From Cupriavidus necator A5-1 (GTDB lineage: Bacteria; Pseudomonadota; Gammaproteobacteria; Burkholderiales; Burkholderiaceae), in NCBI RefSeq assembly GCF_000744095.1, contig NZ_JQLI01000008.1, positions 1,612,001 to 1,676,000 of the forward strand: a stretch of 64,000 nucleotides of DNA. The letters are read 5' to 3'. The notes under the pieces are model-generated. The model was given only the letters and a program-made list of their open reading frames with translations. It searched no databases and had not been told where the DNA came from. Made by a program: the position numbers and the translations under genes. Below are positions 56,601 through 64,000 of this stretch, one piece after another; the first letter of the stretch is position 1; each line of letters begins with the position of its first letter.

Positions 56601-56868
56601 GGTTACCGTCGCTGTTGGCCTGCGACGACATGTAGAGCATGTCCTCGACGCCGTTGATCTGCTCTTCCAGCGGCGTGGCGACGGTTTCGGCGATCACCTT
56701 GGGGTTGGCGCCGGGGAACTGCGCGCGCACCACCACCGAGGGCGGGACCACTTCCGGGTACTCCGAGATCGGCAATTTGAACACCGAGATGGCGCCGATC
56801 AGGAAGATCAGCACTGACAGCACGCCCGCAAAGATGGGGCGGTCGATAAAGAATTTCGAGAGGTTCAT
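53677..56868 (-). CDS. RND efflux permease (MexF/OqxB-like)
   Basis: The 1063-residue inner-membrane proton/drug antiporter has the 12-helix RND plan. The N-terminus MNLSKFFIDRPIFAGVLSVL, the porter segment YMSSQANSDGNLTLTVTFKL and the proton-relay helix ALSLFGLVLAIGIVVDDAIV (Asp-Asp pair) are plain; the second-half GLSAKNAILIVEFA is also typical. Similarity in my memory is to MexF/OqxB rather than AcrB. ATG 56868 is chosen over a longer frame. Substrates could include aromatic acids, quinolones or chloramphenicol-type compounds. Confidence 0.93.
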   Translation of the reverse strand: MNLSKFFIDRPIFAGVLSVLIFLIGAISVFKLPISEYPEVVPPSVVVRAQFPGANPKVIAETVATPLEEQINGVEDMLYMSSQANSDGNLTLTVTFKLGTDPDKAQQLVQNRVAQAEPRLPEDVRRLGITTVKSSPDLTMVVHLVSPNNRYDMTYLRNYAVINVKDRLARIQGVGLVKLFGSGDYSMRVWLNPEKLAERHLAASDVVKAIREQNVQVAAGVIGQSPSLPGTDLQLSVNAQGRLQTVEEFGDIIVKTSADGAVTYLKDIARIELGASEYALRSLLDNQSAVGLPIFQSPGSNALQISADVRKTMEELKQNFPEGLDYRIAYDPTRFVQHSIDAVVHTLFEAIALVVLVVILFLQTWRTSIIPLLAVPVSIVGTFGLMHAFGFSINALSLFGLVLAIGIVVDDAIVVVENVERNIEEGLTPKEATYKAMHEVSGPIIAIALTLIAVFVPLAFMTGLTGQFYKQFALTISISTIISAFNSLTLSPALAALLLRGHDAPKDWLSRWMDRVFGGFFKRFNHFFGRSAEGYGRGVKGVIRRKGSVFGVYAVMLALTWGVFQLVPKGFVPAQDKQYLVSFARLPDGATLDRTEDVIRRMSETALKHPGVQSAVAFPGLSINGFTNSPNAGILFVSLKPFEQRKSKELSGKAIAASLNKQFASIQDAYIGVFPPPPVQGLGTIGGFKMIIEDRAALGYDALFDATKAYLAKARATPELAGVFSNYQINVPQLDVQLDRTKAKQLGVPVTDVFDTLQTYLGSAYVNDFNKFGRTYQVRVQADAQFRQHAEDILQLKTRSANGDMVPLSSLVKVKQSFGPDSVIRYNAFTAADINGGPAPGFSSGQAQAAAERIAAETLPKGIGFEWTELTYQDILAGNAGVWIFPLCVLLVFLVLAAQYESLTLPLAVILIVPMSLLAAITGVWLTRGDNNIFTQIGFIVLVGLSAKNAILIVEFARELEHHGRTIVQAAIEASRLRLRPILMTSFAFIMGVVPLVVSSGAGSEMRHAMGVAVFAGMLGVTFFGLFLTPVFYVALRLLATRGQRRPAPAPEASAAQVVASAE

Positions 56869-57011
56869 CTTGGTCTCGGGAAAGCGGTCCCCCTGGTGCC
56901 CGCCATGGCGGGCCATCAACTGCTTGGGGAACGATAAAAACTACGGACGCTCGGTCTGCGAGCTCAGGCGATTGCCAGGGGCGACGGCATTGAATGTTCA
57001 TCAGGCCGGTC

Positions 57012-57120
57012 CCCTCTCCCCTCAGGGGAGAGGGCTAGGGAGAGGGGTGGTTTAAGCACCGGCACTTCGCCGAAGCTCCTGCCCTCTCCCGCAGCCCCTC
57101 TCCCGCAAGCGGGAGAGGGG
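57012..57120. repeat. REP-like pair of GC-rich hairpins
   Basis: Two perfect hairpins sit between the permease and adaptor genes: CCCTCTCCCCT/AGGGGAGAGGG (57012-57034, one-base loop) and CCCCTCTCCCGC/GCGGGAGAGGGG (57095-57120, AA loop). The arms share the CCCTCTCCC core, and further unpaired copies occur at 57040 and 57082, as in REP/BIME clusters. Confidence 0.75.
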
Positions 57121-57149
57121 AGCAAACCATCGGCTCGCATGACTGATAC

Positions 57150-58391
57150 TCAGCTCACCCGCTTCGCGTCGGCATCGCCTTTCTCGCTCGCAGCCTGCCT
57201 GCGATCCGGCGAAACCCCGCGCGGTTCCAGCTCGCGGCGATAGGCCATCGCCACGCTCTTCGGCACCACCGTATCGCCCGGCCGTACGCGCTGCAGGCCG
57301 TTGACGACGATGGTCTCGCCCGGCGCCAGGCCCTTGCGGATCACGCGCAGGCCATCATGCGTCGGCCCCAGCTCCACTTCGCGGTACGCGAGCTTGTTGG
57401 CCTTGTCGGCGACCAGCACGAACTTCTTGCCCTGGTCGGTACCGATTGCGCGATCGTTGACCAGCACGGCCGGGTGGGGCGCGCCGCCACCGAGCCTGAC
57501 CTTGCCATACAGCCCCGGCAGCAGGCGGCCGTCTTCGTTGTCGAAGACCGCGCGCACGCGGATCGTGCCGCTGCGCGGATCGAGGCGGTTGTCGACCGAC
57601 TGGATCTTGCCTTTGTGCGGATGGCCGTCCTCGTCGGCCAGGCCCAGGTACACCGGCAGGCCGTCCTTGCCGCCGGCGGCGCCCGGCGCGGTGTAGCGCA
57701 GGTAGCTCTGCTCGTCGACTTCGAAGGCCGCATACACCGGCGACACCGACATCAGCGTGGTCAGCGGTGGCGCGGCGGCACCCGCGGCCACCAGGTTGCC
57801 CACGGTGATCTCCGCACGCGATACCTTGCCCGTGACCGGCGCGACGATACGCGTGTAGCCCAGGTTCAGCCGTGCCGCTTCCAGCGCGGCCTGCGCGCCG
57901 CGCACGTCGGCCGAGGTCTCGCTGGCGGCGTTGATGCGTTCGTCGAATTCACGGCGCGAGATTGCGTTGTCGTCGAGCAGCCTCTGCGCGCGCGCCTTCT
58001 CGGTCTGTGCGTGCGAGGCCCGCACCTGTGCCGCCGCGAGCGCGGCTTCGGCGCGCGCCACTTCCGCGGCATATGGGCGCGGATCGATGGTGAACAGGGG
58101 ATCGCCTTTCTTCACGATCGCGCCGTCGCGGAAATGCACCGCTTCGATCGTGCCGGATACGCGCGGCCTGATTTCCACGCGCTCCACCGCTTCGAGCCGG
58201 CCGGAGAATTCATCCCATTCCGTGATGGTCTGGCCAACCGTGGTTGCCACTTCCACAGCGGGAGCGGGCGGCGGCGTGCTGGCCTGGGCTTGCGCGCCCT
58301 GGCCGGGGCGCAGCAGCGTGGTGGCGACGCCCACGCCGGAAATTGCCACGATGGCAACGGCGATCAGCGCACGTCGGGGTTTGGGATTCAT
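57150..58391 (-). CDS. RND efflux periplasmic adaptor (MexE-like)
   Basis: A 413-residue membrane-fusion protein with an N-terminal anchor (RRALIAVAIVAISGVGVATT), a biotinyl-lipoyl-like domain (VEIRPRVSGTIEAVHFRDGA), an alpha-hairpin and beta-barrel regions (IVAPVTGKVSRAEITVGNLV). ATG 58391 has GGAG nine bases upstream. It is the first gene of the operon adaptor-permease-channel, preceded by a strong promoter at 58484-58511. Confidence 0.92.
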   Translation of the reverse strand: MNPKPRRALIAVAIVAISGVGVATTLLRPGQGAQAQASTPPPAPAVEVATTVGQTITEWDEFSGRLEAVERVEIRPRVSGTIEAVHFRDGAIVKKGDPLFTIDPRPYAAEVARAEAALAAAQVRASHAQTEKARAQRLLDDNAISRREFDERINAASETSADVRGAQAALEAARLNLGYTRIVAPVTGKVSRAEITVGNLVAAGAAAPPLTTLMSVSPVYAAFEVDEQSYLRYTAPGAAGGKDGLPVYLGLADEDGHPHKGKIQSVDNRLDPRSGTIRVRAVFDNEDGRLLPGLYGKVRLGGGAPHPAVLVNDRAIGTDQGKKFVLVADKANKLAYREVELGPTHDGLRVIRKGLAPGETIVVNGLQRVRPGDTVVPKSVAMAYRRELEPRGVSPDRRQAASEKGDADAKRVS

Positions 58392-58483
58392 CCTGCTGTA
58401 CTCCATGTTGCGTTTGGCTTCGTCGGCGAGCGGTCCCGGCATCGGCTGGGAAAGAGCCGGCGGTGTGTCATCCGTCGTTACAG

Positions 58484-58511
58484 AATATACGTATGAAAAT
58501 CATAGTGTCAA
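58484..58511 (-). promoter_or_regulatory. Near-consensus sigma70 promoter of the efflux operon
   Basis: On the minus strand TTGACA (58511-58506), a 16-base spacer and TATATT (58489-58484) point to the adaptor gene, leaving a leader of roughly 85 bases. ATGAAAATCAT (58493-58503), a 4-base inverted repeat, lies in the spacer and is a candidate repressor site. Confidence 0.7.
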
Positions 58512-58867
58512 GGTAAGCTTTTGGAGGGAACCTACAAGAACGCGGAAAAGATGGGGCTACGATCCACTTTTATCGCGATCGACGTTGGCGATCCAGATGC
58601 TATGAATTTGATAGCAAATGGGCTGTGCTAGCCGGTATTTGGCGCGAATTGGCCGCTTGCAGGGCTCCAAAGGCAGGGAGCGGCACCCTGGAGGCGCCGC
58701 GCGCCGCACTTGTTCCCCCATGTATCAATTCCTGTGTGCCCCGGCGGGTTTATCGGCCTGGCGCCGCTTCCTATAGTTCGACCCAAGGCAGACGGCGGGA
58801 CTGAGCGCCGCGAGCCAGTGAACCGAACCCCCGCAACCGAAACGCATTGCGCCAACCAGGAGTCATC
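58512..58867. other. Intergenic region between efflux operon and ridA
   Basis: No supported gene; the minus-strand frame over 58628-59248 is an antisense shadow of ridA. A TATAGT at 58771-58776 may be part of the ridA promoter, without a clear -35. Confidence 0.4.
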
Positions 58868-59329
58868 ATGTCCGTCGAATCGAAACTGGCTGCACGTGGG
58901 CTGAAGCTGCCGCCGCCGCCGCAACCGCTGGGCAGCTATACGGCCGTCAGCCGTGCCGGCGACTTGCTGTTTATCTCGGGGCAGTTGCCGCTGCAGGATG
59001 GCAAGGTGGCCTGGCAAGGGCAGGTCGGCAAGGACCTGACGGTCGAGCAGGGCAAGCAGGCGGCGCAGTTGGCGGCGCTCAATGTCCTCGCGCAGATCGA
59101 TGCCCATCTGGGCGGATTTGACCGCCTGGACCACATCGTGCGGGTCGAGGGTTATATCAGCAGTGCGCCGGGCAATGTCGACCAGCCCGCGGTGCTGGAC
59201 GGGGCCTCGGACCTGTTTGCCGACTTGCTCGGCGACAAGGCCGGGCATGCGCGCGCCGCGTACGCTCCGGCGCAGCAGCCAGGCAATGCGGCGGTGATCC
59301 TGGTGGTGATCGCACAGGTCAGGGACTGA
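58868..59329 (+). CDS. RidA-family enamine/imine deaminase
   Basis: A 153-residue protein of the RidA/YjgF family, which hydrolyses reactive enamines and imines. SRAGDLLFISGQLPLQDGK, LNVLAQIDAHLGGFDRLDHI and RVEGYISSAP are family segments. It belongs to the longer subgroup (about 150 residues), whose substrates are less known. Its C-terminus lacks an obvious arginine of the canonical active site seen in PVEIEAIA-type sequences. ATG 58868 is preceded by CCAGGAG. Confidence 0.87.
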   Translation: MSVESKLAARGLKLPPPPQPLGSYTAVSRAGDLLFISGQLPLQDGKVAWQGQVGKDLTVEQGKQAAQLAALNVLAQIDAHLGGFDRLDHIVRVEGYISSAPGNVDQPAVLDGASDLFADLLGDKAGHARAAYAPAQQPGNAAVILVVIAQVRD

Positions 59330-59363
59330 GCACGGTCCTGCGGCACATCAGCGCGACCCGCGC

Positions 59364-60275
59364 CTAGTCGGCGAATTTCTCTATCAGGAAATCGACAAAG
59401 GCGCGCACGCGCCGCGAAACGTGGCGCGCGTGCGGATAGAGCAGGACAAAGGGACGGGTATTGCCGCCGAACTGCTGCAGCACTTCCACCAGCGAGCCTT
59501 CACGCAGGTCCTGTTCCACGACGAAGCGGTAGGTCTGGAACAGGCCGGCGCCAGCCCGTGCCAGCGTGGCGCCGCCGAGCGCGTCTTCCGACGTGCCATA
59601 GGAGCCCGTCGTCGCGATCTCGATTTCTTCGCCCTCCAGCCGGAAGGTCCACGGCAGCCGGCGGCCGCTGCTGGGGCGCTCGAACTGGATGCACTCGTGC
59701 GCATGCAGTTCTTCCAGCGTCTGCGGCGTGCCGTGCCGCCGCAGGTAGGCCGGCGATGCCACCACCACCATCTCCGCGTCTTCCAGCTTGCGGGCGATCA
59801 GCGTCGAATCGTCCGGTGCGCGGCCGCGCACCGACAGGTCGTAGGTGTCATCGGCGAAGTCGACGTTGCGGTTGCTGATATGCACGTCGATCTCGACCTC
59901 GGGATAGCGTTCGCGGAACGCGGGCAGCACCGGCAGCACGCGGTAGTGCGCATAAGGCGTCGGCAGGCTGATGCGCAGCCGCCCGGCGGGCGTGGCGTGC
60001 TGGCCGCTGATCTGCCGTTCGGCGTCGACCAGCTGCGCCAGCGCGGTGCGGCTTTGCTCGTAATAGGACCTGCCTTCATCGGTCAGCCGGATCTGCCGCG
60101 TGGTGCGCACGAACAAGCGCACGCCCAGCCGTTCTTCCAGCCGCGAGACGCTGCGGCTGACGGCGGCCGGCGTCACGCCGGCCGCAACCGCCGCCGCGGT
60201 GAAACTGCTGAGTTCCGCCGCCAGGCAGAACAGTTCGATGCTGCCCAGTTGCAGATCGTCGAATTGGCGCTTCAT
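59364..60275 (-). CDS. LysR-family regulator
   Basis: This 303-residue LysR protein has a winged helix (LGSIELFCLAAELSSFTAAA, VTPAAVSRSVSRLEERLGV) and an effector domain starting GRLRISLPTPYAHY. ATG 60275 is chosen because the upstream extension is not family-like. It is divergent from wrbA with a 319-base gap, so it may control that quinone reductase or ridA. Confidence 0.9.
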   Translation of the reverse strand: MKRQFDDLQLGSIELFCLAAELSSFTAAAVAAGVTPAAVSRSVSRLEERLGVRLFVRTTRQIRLTDEGRSYYEQSRTALAQLVDAERQISGQHATPAGRLRISLPTPYAHYRVLPVLPAFRERYPEVEIDVHISNRNVDFADDTYDLSVRGRAPDDSTLIARKLEDAEMVVVASPAYLRRHGTPQTLEELHAHECIQFERPSSGRRLPWTFRLEGEEIEIATTGSYGTSEDALGGATLARAGAGLFQTYRFVVEQDLREGSLVEVLQQFGGNTRPFVLLYPHARHVSRRVRAFVDFLIEKFAD

Positions 60276-60594
60276 GGTCTGTGACACCGTGTCATGACGG
60301 TTGCCGGCTGGCTGCGGTCCATCGCGGACGGGCAAGGCCGGCACCTTGATTTGCTGACATTCTAGGACGTCTCTGGCTTTGCCGTGCGCGCCATCGGCGG
60401 GCCGCTCGCGCCGTGGCTTGTTACACGGTGTATGGCCACATGTTCCACCCGCATGGTTTTTCCGTACCGGCCCGACACCTACATTGCTTCCAAGCGCTGC
60501 TTCGGCGCGCGAACCGAAAGGCAACATGATCCAACTCATCAAACGTCTGCTCGTCAACGGCTTCGGCCAGGCGAGCGCTGCAAAGGAAATGGAA

Positions 60595-61209
60595 ATGAAA
60601 GCGAAAGTCCTGGTGCTGTACTACTCGACTTACGGCCACACCGAACACCTGGCCAACGCGATTGGCGAGGGTGCCCGCAGTGCCGGCGCGGAAGTCAGCG
60701 TCAAGCGCGTCCCCGAACTGATGCCGCCGGAAGTTGCCCGCGACGCCGGCGCCAAGCTCGAGCAGGCCGCACCGGTCGCGCGGCCGGAAGAACTGGCGGA
60801 CTACGACGCCATCATCATCGGCACGCCGACGCGCTTCGGACGGGTGTCGGCGCAGGTGGCCAACTTCCTCGACCAGACCGGTGAGCTGTGGGCGGGCGGC
60901 AAGCTGATTGGCAAGATCGGCGGCGCCTTCGTCTCCACCGCCAGCCAGCACGGCGGTGCGGAAACGACGCTGTTCTCGATCCTGACCAGCCTGATGCACC
61001 ACGGCATGATCACGGTGGGCCTGCCGTACTCGTTCAGCGGCCTGACGCGCCTGGACGAGGTCACCGGTGGCGCGCCGTATGGCGCCACCACGCTGGCCGG
61101 CGTGGATGGTTCGCGGCAGCCGAGCGAGAACGAACTGGCCGGCGCGCGCTTCCAGGGCCGGCATATAGCCGAAATCGCCACCACGCTGCTGCGCGGGCGC
61201 AACCAGTAA
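60595..61209 (+). CDS. wrbA: NAD(P)H:quinone oxidoreductase WrbA
   Basis: The 204-residue flavodoxin-like enzyme reduces quinones by two electrons and protects against redox cycling. [19 protein letters not shown] is the FMN phosphate loop, [20 protein letters not shown] and [15 protein letters not shown] are WrbA blocks. The ATG at 60595 gives the family start MKAKVLVL; an in-frame ATG at 60526 would add 23 residues. Neighbouring small genes suggest a stress group. Confidence 0.92.
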   Translation: MKAKVLVLYYSTYGHTEHLANAIGEGARSAGAEVSVKRVPELMPPEVARDAGAKLEQAAPVARPEELADYDAIIIGTPTRFGRVSAQVANFLDQTGELWAGGKLIGKIGGAFVSTASQHGGAETTLFSILTSLMHHGMITVGLPYSFSGLTRLDEVTGGAPYGATTLAGVDGSRQPSENELAGARFQGRHIAEIATTLLRGRNQ

Positions 61210-61262
61210 GGAAATAGGGGAGCGGCCTGGCGCCGCTCCATCATCGCAAACGGAGAGCAACC

Positions 61263-61658
61263 ATGACGGCATCTACCGCGCAGGAACCGGTTGGCAATGC
61301 GCACCAGCAGGTTCTGCAACAACTCCAGGTGTATCTCGATGCGATCTACGACGGCGACGCTGCCGCGCTCAGGTCCACCTTCCATCCGGACGCGCAACTG
61401 TTTGCCGAGGTCCGCGGCGAGTTCGTGCACAAGCCGGTGGACGCCTACCTGCAAGGTGTGGCGTCGCGCAGGAGCCCGGCTTCGCAGAACGAGCCCTACG
61501 GCATGTCGGTGCTGTCGGTCGAAGTAATCGGCAGGGTGGCGTCAGCCAACGTGCTAGTGCGGGTGGGCGACTTCAACTACTACAATTTCCTGTCGCTGCT
61601 GAACACCGGCGGACAGTGGGTCATCGTCAACAAGCTGTATACGCACGTGGAGCGTTGA
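61263..61658 (+). CDS. NTF2-fold (lumazine-binding-like) protein
   Basis: A 131-residue protein fitting the putative lumazine-binding NTF2-like group: QQLQVYLDAIYDGDAAALRS, FHPDAQLF and a closing GGQWVIVNKLYTHV strand. AACGGAGAG precedes ATG 61263. It follows wrbA by 53 bases and may be cotranscribed. No catalytic residue can be assigned. Confidence 0.75.
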   Translation: MTASTAQEPVGNAHQQVLQQLQVYLDAIYDGDAAALRSTFHPDAQLFAEVRGEFVHKPVDAYLQGVASRRSPASQNEPYGMSVLSVEVIGRVASANVLVRVGDFNYYNFLSLLNTGGQWVIVNKLYTHVER

Positions 61659-61684
61659 GTGCCTCCACGGCAGACCCTCCCTGG

Positions 61685-62035
61685 CTACGTGCAATTGTCC
61701 CGATACGCCTGCTGCAATTGCTTGCGCGTCTTGTCGCGTTCGATCTTGGGAATGGTGCGGCCCTGCGCGGTCTGCGTGCCCGGGCCGGAAGAGTGGTAGG
61801 AACGCTTCTTGGATGTGGCGTTGTACTGCTCCCTCAGCTCCTCGCACTTCGCGCGCGCGGCCTCTTCAGGATCCTGGGTGGCTGCCGACGGGGCTCGATA
61901 GGGATTGGTCCCGCCCTGAACGGCATCCGATATGGCGCTCGCGGCACCCTCGGTCGCTGCGCGCTGCGCCAGCGCCGTTGAGGCACAGCCCAGTGCCAGC
62001 AGGCCGGTTACCAGGCATCTCATGGATATCGGCAT
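61685..62035 (-). CDS. Small exported hypothetical protein
   Basis: This 116-residue product has a signal peptide (MPISMRCLVTGLLALGCAST, cleavage near ALAQ) followed by a polar mature part with an E/K-rich helix (EEAARAKCEELREQYNAT) and a second (IERDKTRKQLQQAYRDNC). The two cysteines in the mature part could form a disulfide. GGGAGAG lies before the ATG. I do not recognise a named family. Confidence 0.7.
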   Translation of the reverse strand: MPISMRCLVTGLLALGCASTALAQRAATEGAASAISDAVQGGTNPYRAPSAATQDPEEAARAKCEELREQYNATSKKRSYHSSGPGTQTAQGRTIPKIERDKTRKQLQQAYRDNCT

Positions 62036-62324
62036 CGTTCTCTCCCCGGGACGGATAACGGGCGTGCCCGCCAGAAAACCATCATATGTGCCTATCGCGG
62101 GAATGTCAGAAACTAATGGATCCTAGCGGCACCGCGAATCCGGCGGCCGCATGGCAACATGAGAACGGTGCTGCGATGCAGCATTGGAGGGGTTTCACGG
62201 CGTCCTCGGTCCGGCGTTGCCCGCGCAGGCCAATGCATTTTTTCTTTGAGCCGGCGCACATTTTTCAAAGCGCGACCTCCTATAGTCGATGCATACCCCT
62301 TGCCCCCAAGGGCAGAACTCGAAC

Positions 62325-64000
62325 CATGCAGCCCCAGAACCTGACCCCCGCAGCGCAGCGCGAAGTCAACAAGGCACCCGGATGGTTGCGCTGGCTCCCG
62401 GGACTGCTGGTCTTAAAGAACTATCAGCCGGCCTGGCTGCCGAAAGACCTCGCCGCCGGGCTGGTGCTCACGACCATGCTGGTGCCGGTCGGCATCGCCT
62501 ACGCCGAAGCCTCCGGCGTGCCCGGTGTCTACGGGCTCTACGCCACCATGATCCCGCTGCTGGTGTATGCCATGCTTGGCCCGAGCCGGATCCTCGTGCT
62601 GGGGCCGGATTCGGCGCTGGCGGCGCCGATCCTGGCGGTGGTGTTGCAGGTCTCCGGCGGCGATCCGGCGCGCGCCGTCATGGTGGCCAGCATGATGGCG
62701 ATCGTCTCGGGCGTGGTCTGCATCGTGGCGGGGCTGATGCGCCTGGGCTTTATTACCGAGCTGCTGTCCAAGCCGATCCGCTATGGCTATATGAACGGGA
62801 TCGCGCTCACCGTGCTGGTCAGCCAGCTGCCGAAGCTGTTCGCCATCTCGCTTGAAGACGCCGGTCCGCTGCGGGACATGATCAACCTGGGCAGCGCGAT
62901 CCTGGCCGGGGAAACCAACTGGTACAGCTTCGCGGTCGGCGCCGGCAGCCTGGTGCTGATCCTGTTCCTGAAGCGCTTCGAGCGCGTGCCCGGCATCCTG
63001 ATTGCCGTGGTCGTCGCGACGCTGGCCGTCAGCGTGTTCGGCCTCGACCAGAACGGGGTGAAAGTGCTGGGCAAGACGCCGCAAGGCCTGCCGGGCTTTG
63101 TCTTGCCCTGGGTGAGCGGCGCGGACCTGGTTGCGATCCTGCTGGGTGGCATTGCCGTCGCGCTGATCTCGTTCGCCGATACCAGCGTGCTGTCGCGCAC
63201 CTTTGCCGCCCGCACCAACACCCGCGTCGACCCGAACCAGGAAATGGTCGGCCTGGGCGCCGCCAACCTGGCCGCGGGATTCTTCCAGGGCTTTCCGATC
63301 AGCAGCAGCGCGTCCCGTACGCCGGTGGCCGAAGCCGCGGGCGCGAAGACCCAGCTCACCGGTGTGGTGGGCGCACTGGCCGTGGCGGCGCTGCTGATGT
63401 TCGCGCCCAACCTGCTGCAGTACCTGCCAAACAGCGCGCTGGCCGCGGTGGTGATCGCGGCGGCGATCGGGCTGTTCGAGTTCGCGGACCTGAAGCGCAT
63501 CTACCGCATCCAGCAGTGGGAGTTCTGGCTGTCGATGGTCTGCTTCGCCGCGGTCGCCGTGTTCGGTGCGATCCCGGGGATCATCCTGGCCGTGGTCCTT
63601 GCGGTGATCGAATTCCTGTGGGACGGCTGGCGGCCGCACTATGCCGTGCTCGGCCGTGTCGAGGGACTGCGGGGATACCACGACACCAAGCGCTACCCGC
63701 ATGCGCAGCGCATCGACGGGCTGCTGCTGTTCCGCTGGGATGCGCCGCTGTTCTTTGCCAATGCCGAGTTGTTCCAGGAGCGCCTGTTGGAAGCGATCGA
63801 CGATTCGCCGACACCTGTACGCAGGGTGGTGGTGGCGGCCGAACCGGTGACCAGTGTCGACGTCACCTCGGCCGACATGCTGCGCGAACTGAGCCACATC
63901 CTGCGCGAGCGCGGCATTGCGCTGCATTTCGCCGAGATGAAGGATCCGGTGCGTGACAAGCTCAAGCGCTTCGAGCTGATGGAAGCGATTGGCGACAAGA
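62325..64000 (+). CDS. SulP-family anion transporter, cut by the window edge
   Basis: From ATG 62325 an uninterrupted frame of at least 558 codons reads a SulP permease, which moves sulfate, bicarbonate or dicarboxylates. The N-terminus has KDLAAGLVLTTMLVPVGIAY (the family signature), the membrane part includes NGIALTVLVSQLPKLF and GFFQGFPISSSASRTPV, and a STAS domain follows from about residue 460 (RIDGLLLFRWDAPLFFANAE). The window ends inside the STAS domain, so the stop is not seen. Confidence 0.92.

Noticed and set aside
62413-63927. 504-codon minus-strand frame opposite the SulP gene
   Set aside because: The translation is a low-complexity His/Arg/Gln/Asp-rich shadow; the plus-strand SulP frame has the family signature and STAS domain.

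Overview
The window looks like accessory DNA from a high-GC betaproteobacterium of the Burkholderiaceae. A Cupriavidus-like replicon is my best guess; it rests on protein resemblance, GC-rich codon use and the mix of LysR/TauABC/NMO/gra genes, not on any search. About 55 genes are supported. No rRNA, tRNA, CRISPR array or complete IS element was seen.

Layout. (1) 1-3.6 kb is a mosaic: an AT-richer OxlT-type oxalate/formate transporter, a GC-rich class III CoA-transferase, a decayed IS4-type transposase tail and an AT-richer DUF1275 membrane protein. (2) 4.1-13.8 kb is a fermentative-looking block: pyruvate formate-lyase and its activase, an MFS carrier, Pta, AckA, a large DUF3141 (PhaC-like) protein and FabI. 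Between DUF3141 and FabI lies a 23-codon fossil that joins the start of a pta gene to the end of an ackA gene. (3) 14.3-24.4 kb holds a CPA2-type antiporter, a taurine-type ABC transporter (minus strand), a PAS histidine kinase/NarL regulator pair, and an amidohydrolase-DUF1097-gamma-glutamyltransferase-like group. (4) 24.5-30.4 kb is a minus-strand LacI-regulated ABC importer ending in a metallophosphoesterase, with a clear LacI-type palindrome upstream. (5) 30.6-31.5 kb carries two small minus-strand genes: a secreted protein built from DxYTDGA repeats, and a 61-residue peptide with a double-glycine leader.

(6) 31.8-39.8 kb is a gamma-resorcylate (2,6-dihydroxybenzoate) catabolic cluster: decarboxylase, two-component resorcinol hydroxylase, hydroxyquinol 1,2-dioxygenase, maleylacetate reductase, an MFS carrier and a MarR regulator with two matching candidate operators. 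The maleylacetate reductase frame has no stop at its expected end; a C8 tract sits exactly there. (7) 39.85-41.6 kb is a scarred junction: a frameshifted chaC, a 27-codon crotonase stub, a 24-bp direct repeat and a uracil-DNA-glycosylase-family gene. (8) 41.9-51.1 kb encodes a methylmalonate/malonate-semialdehyde dehydrogenase, DUF485 plus ActP-type symporter, cytochrome b561, two nitronate monooxygenases, a MOSC protein and two LysR regulators; together these could degrade 3-nitropropionate. (9) 51.2-58.5 kb is a LysR gene and a MexEF-OprN-like RND efflux operon behind a near-consensus promoter. (10) 58.9-64 kb has RidA, a LysR regulator, WrbA, an NTF2-fold protein, a small secreted protein and a SulP transporter cut by the window edge.

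Taken together the window is dominated by catabolic and transport modules with local regulators, interrupted by decay scars that mark past rearrangements.
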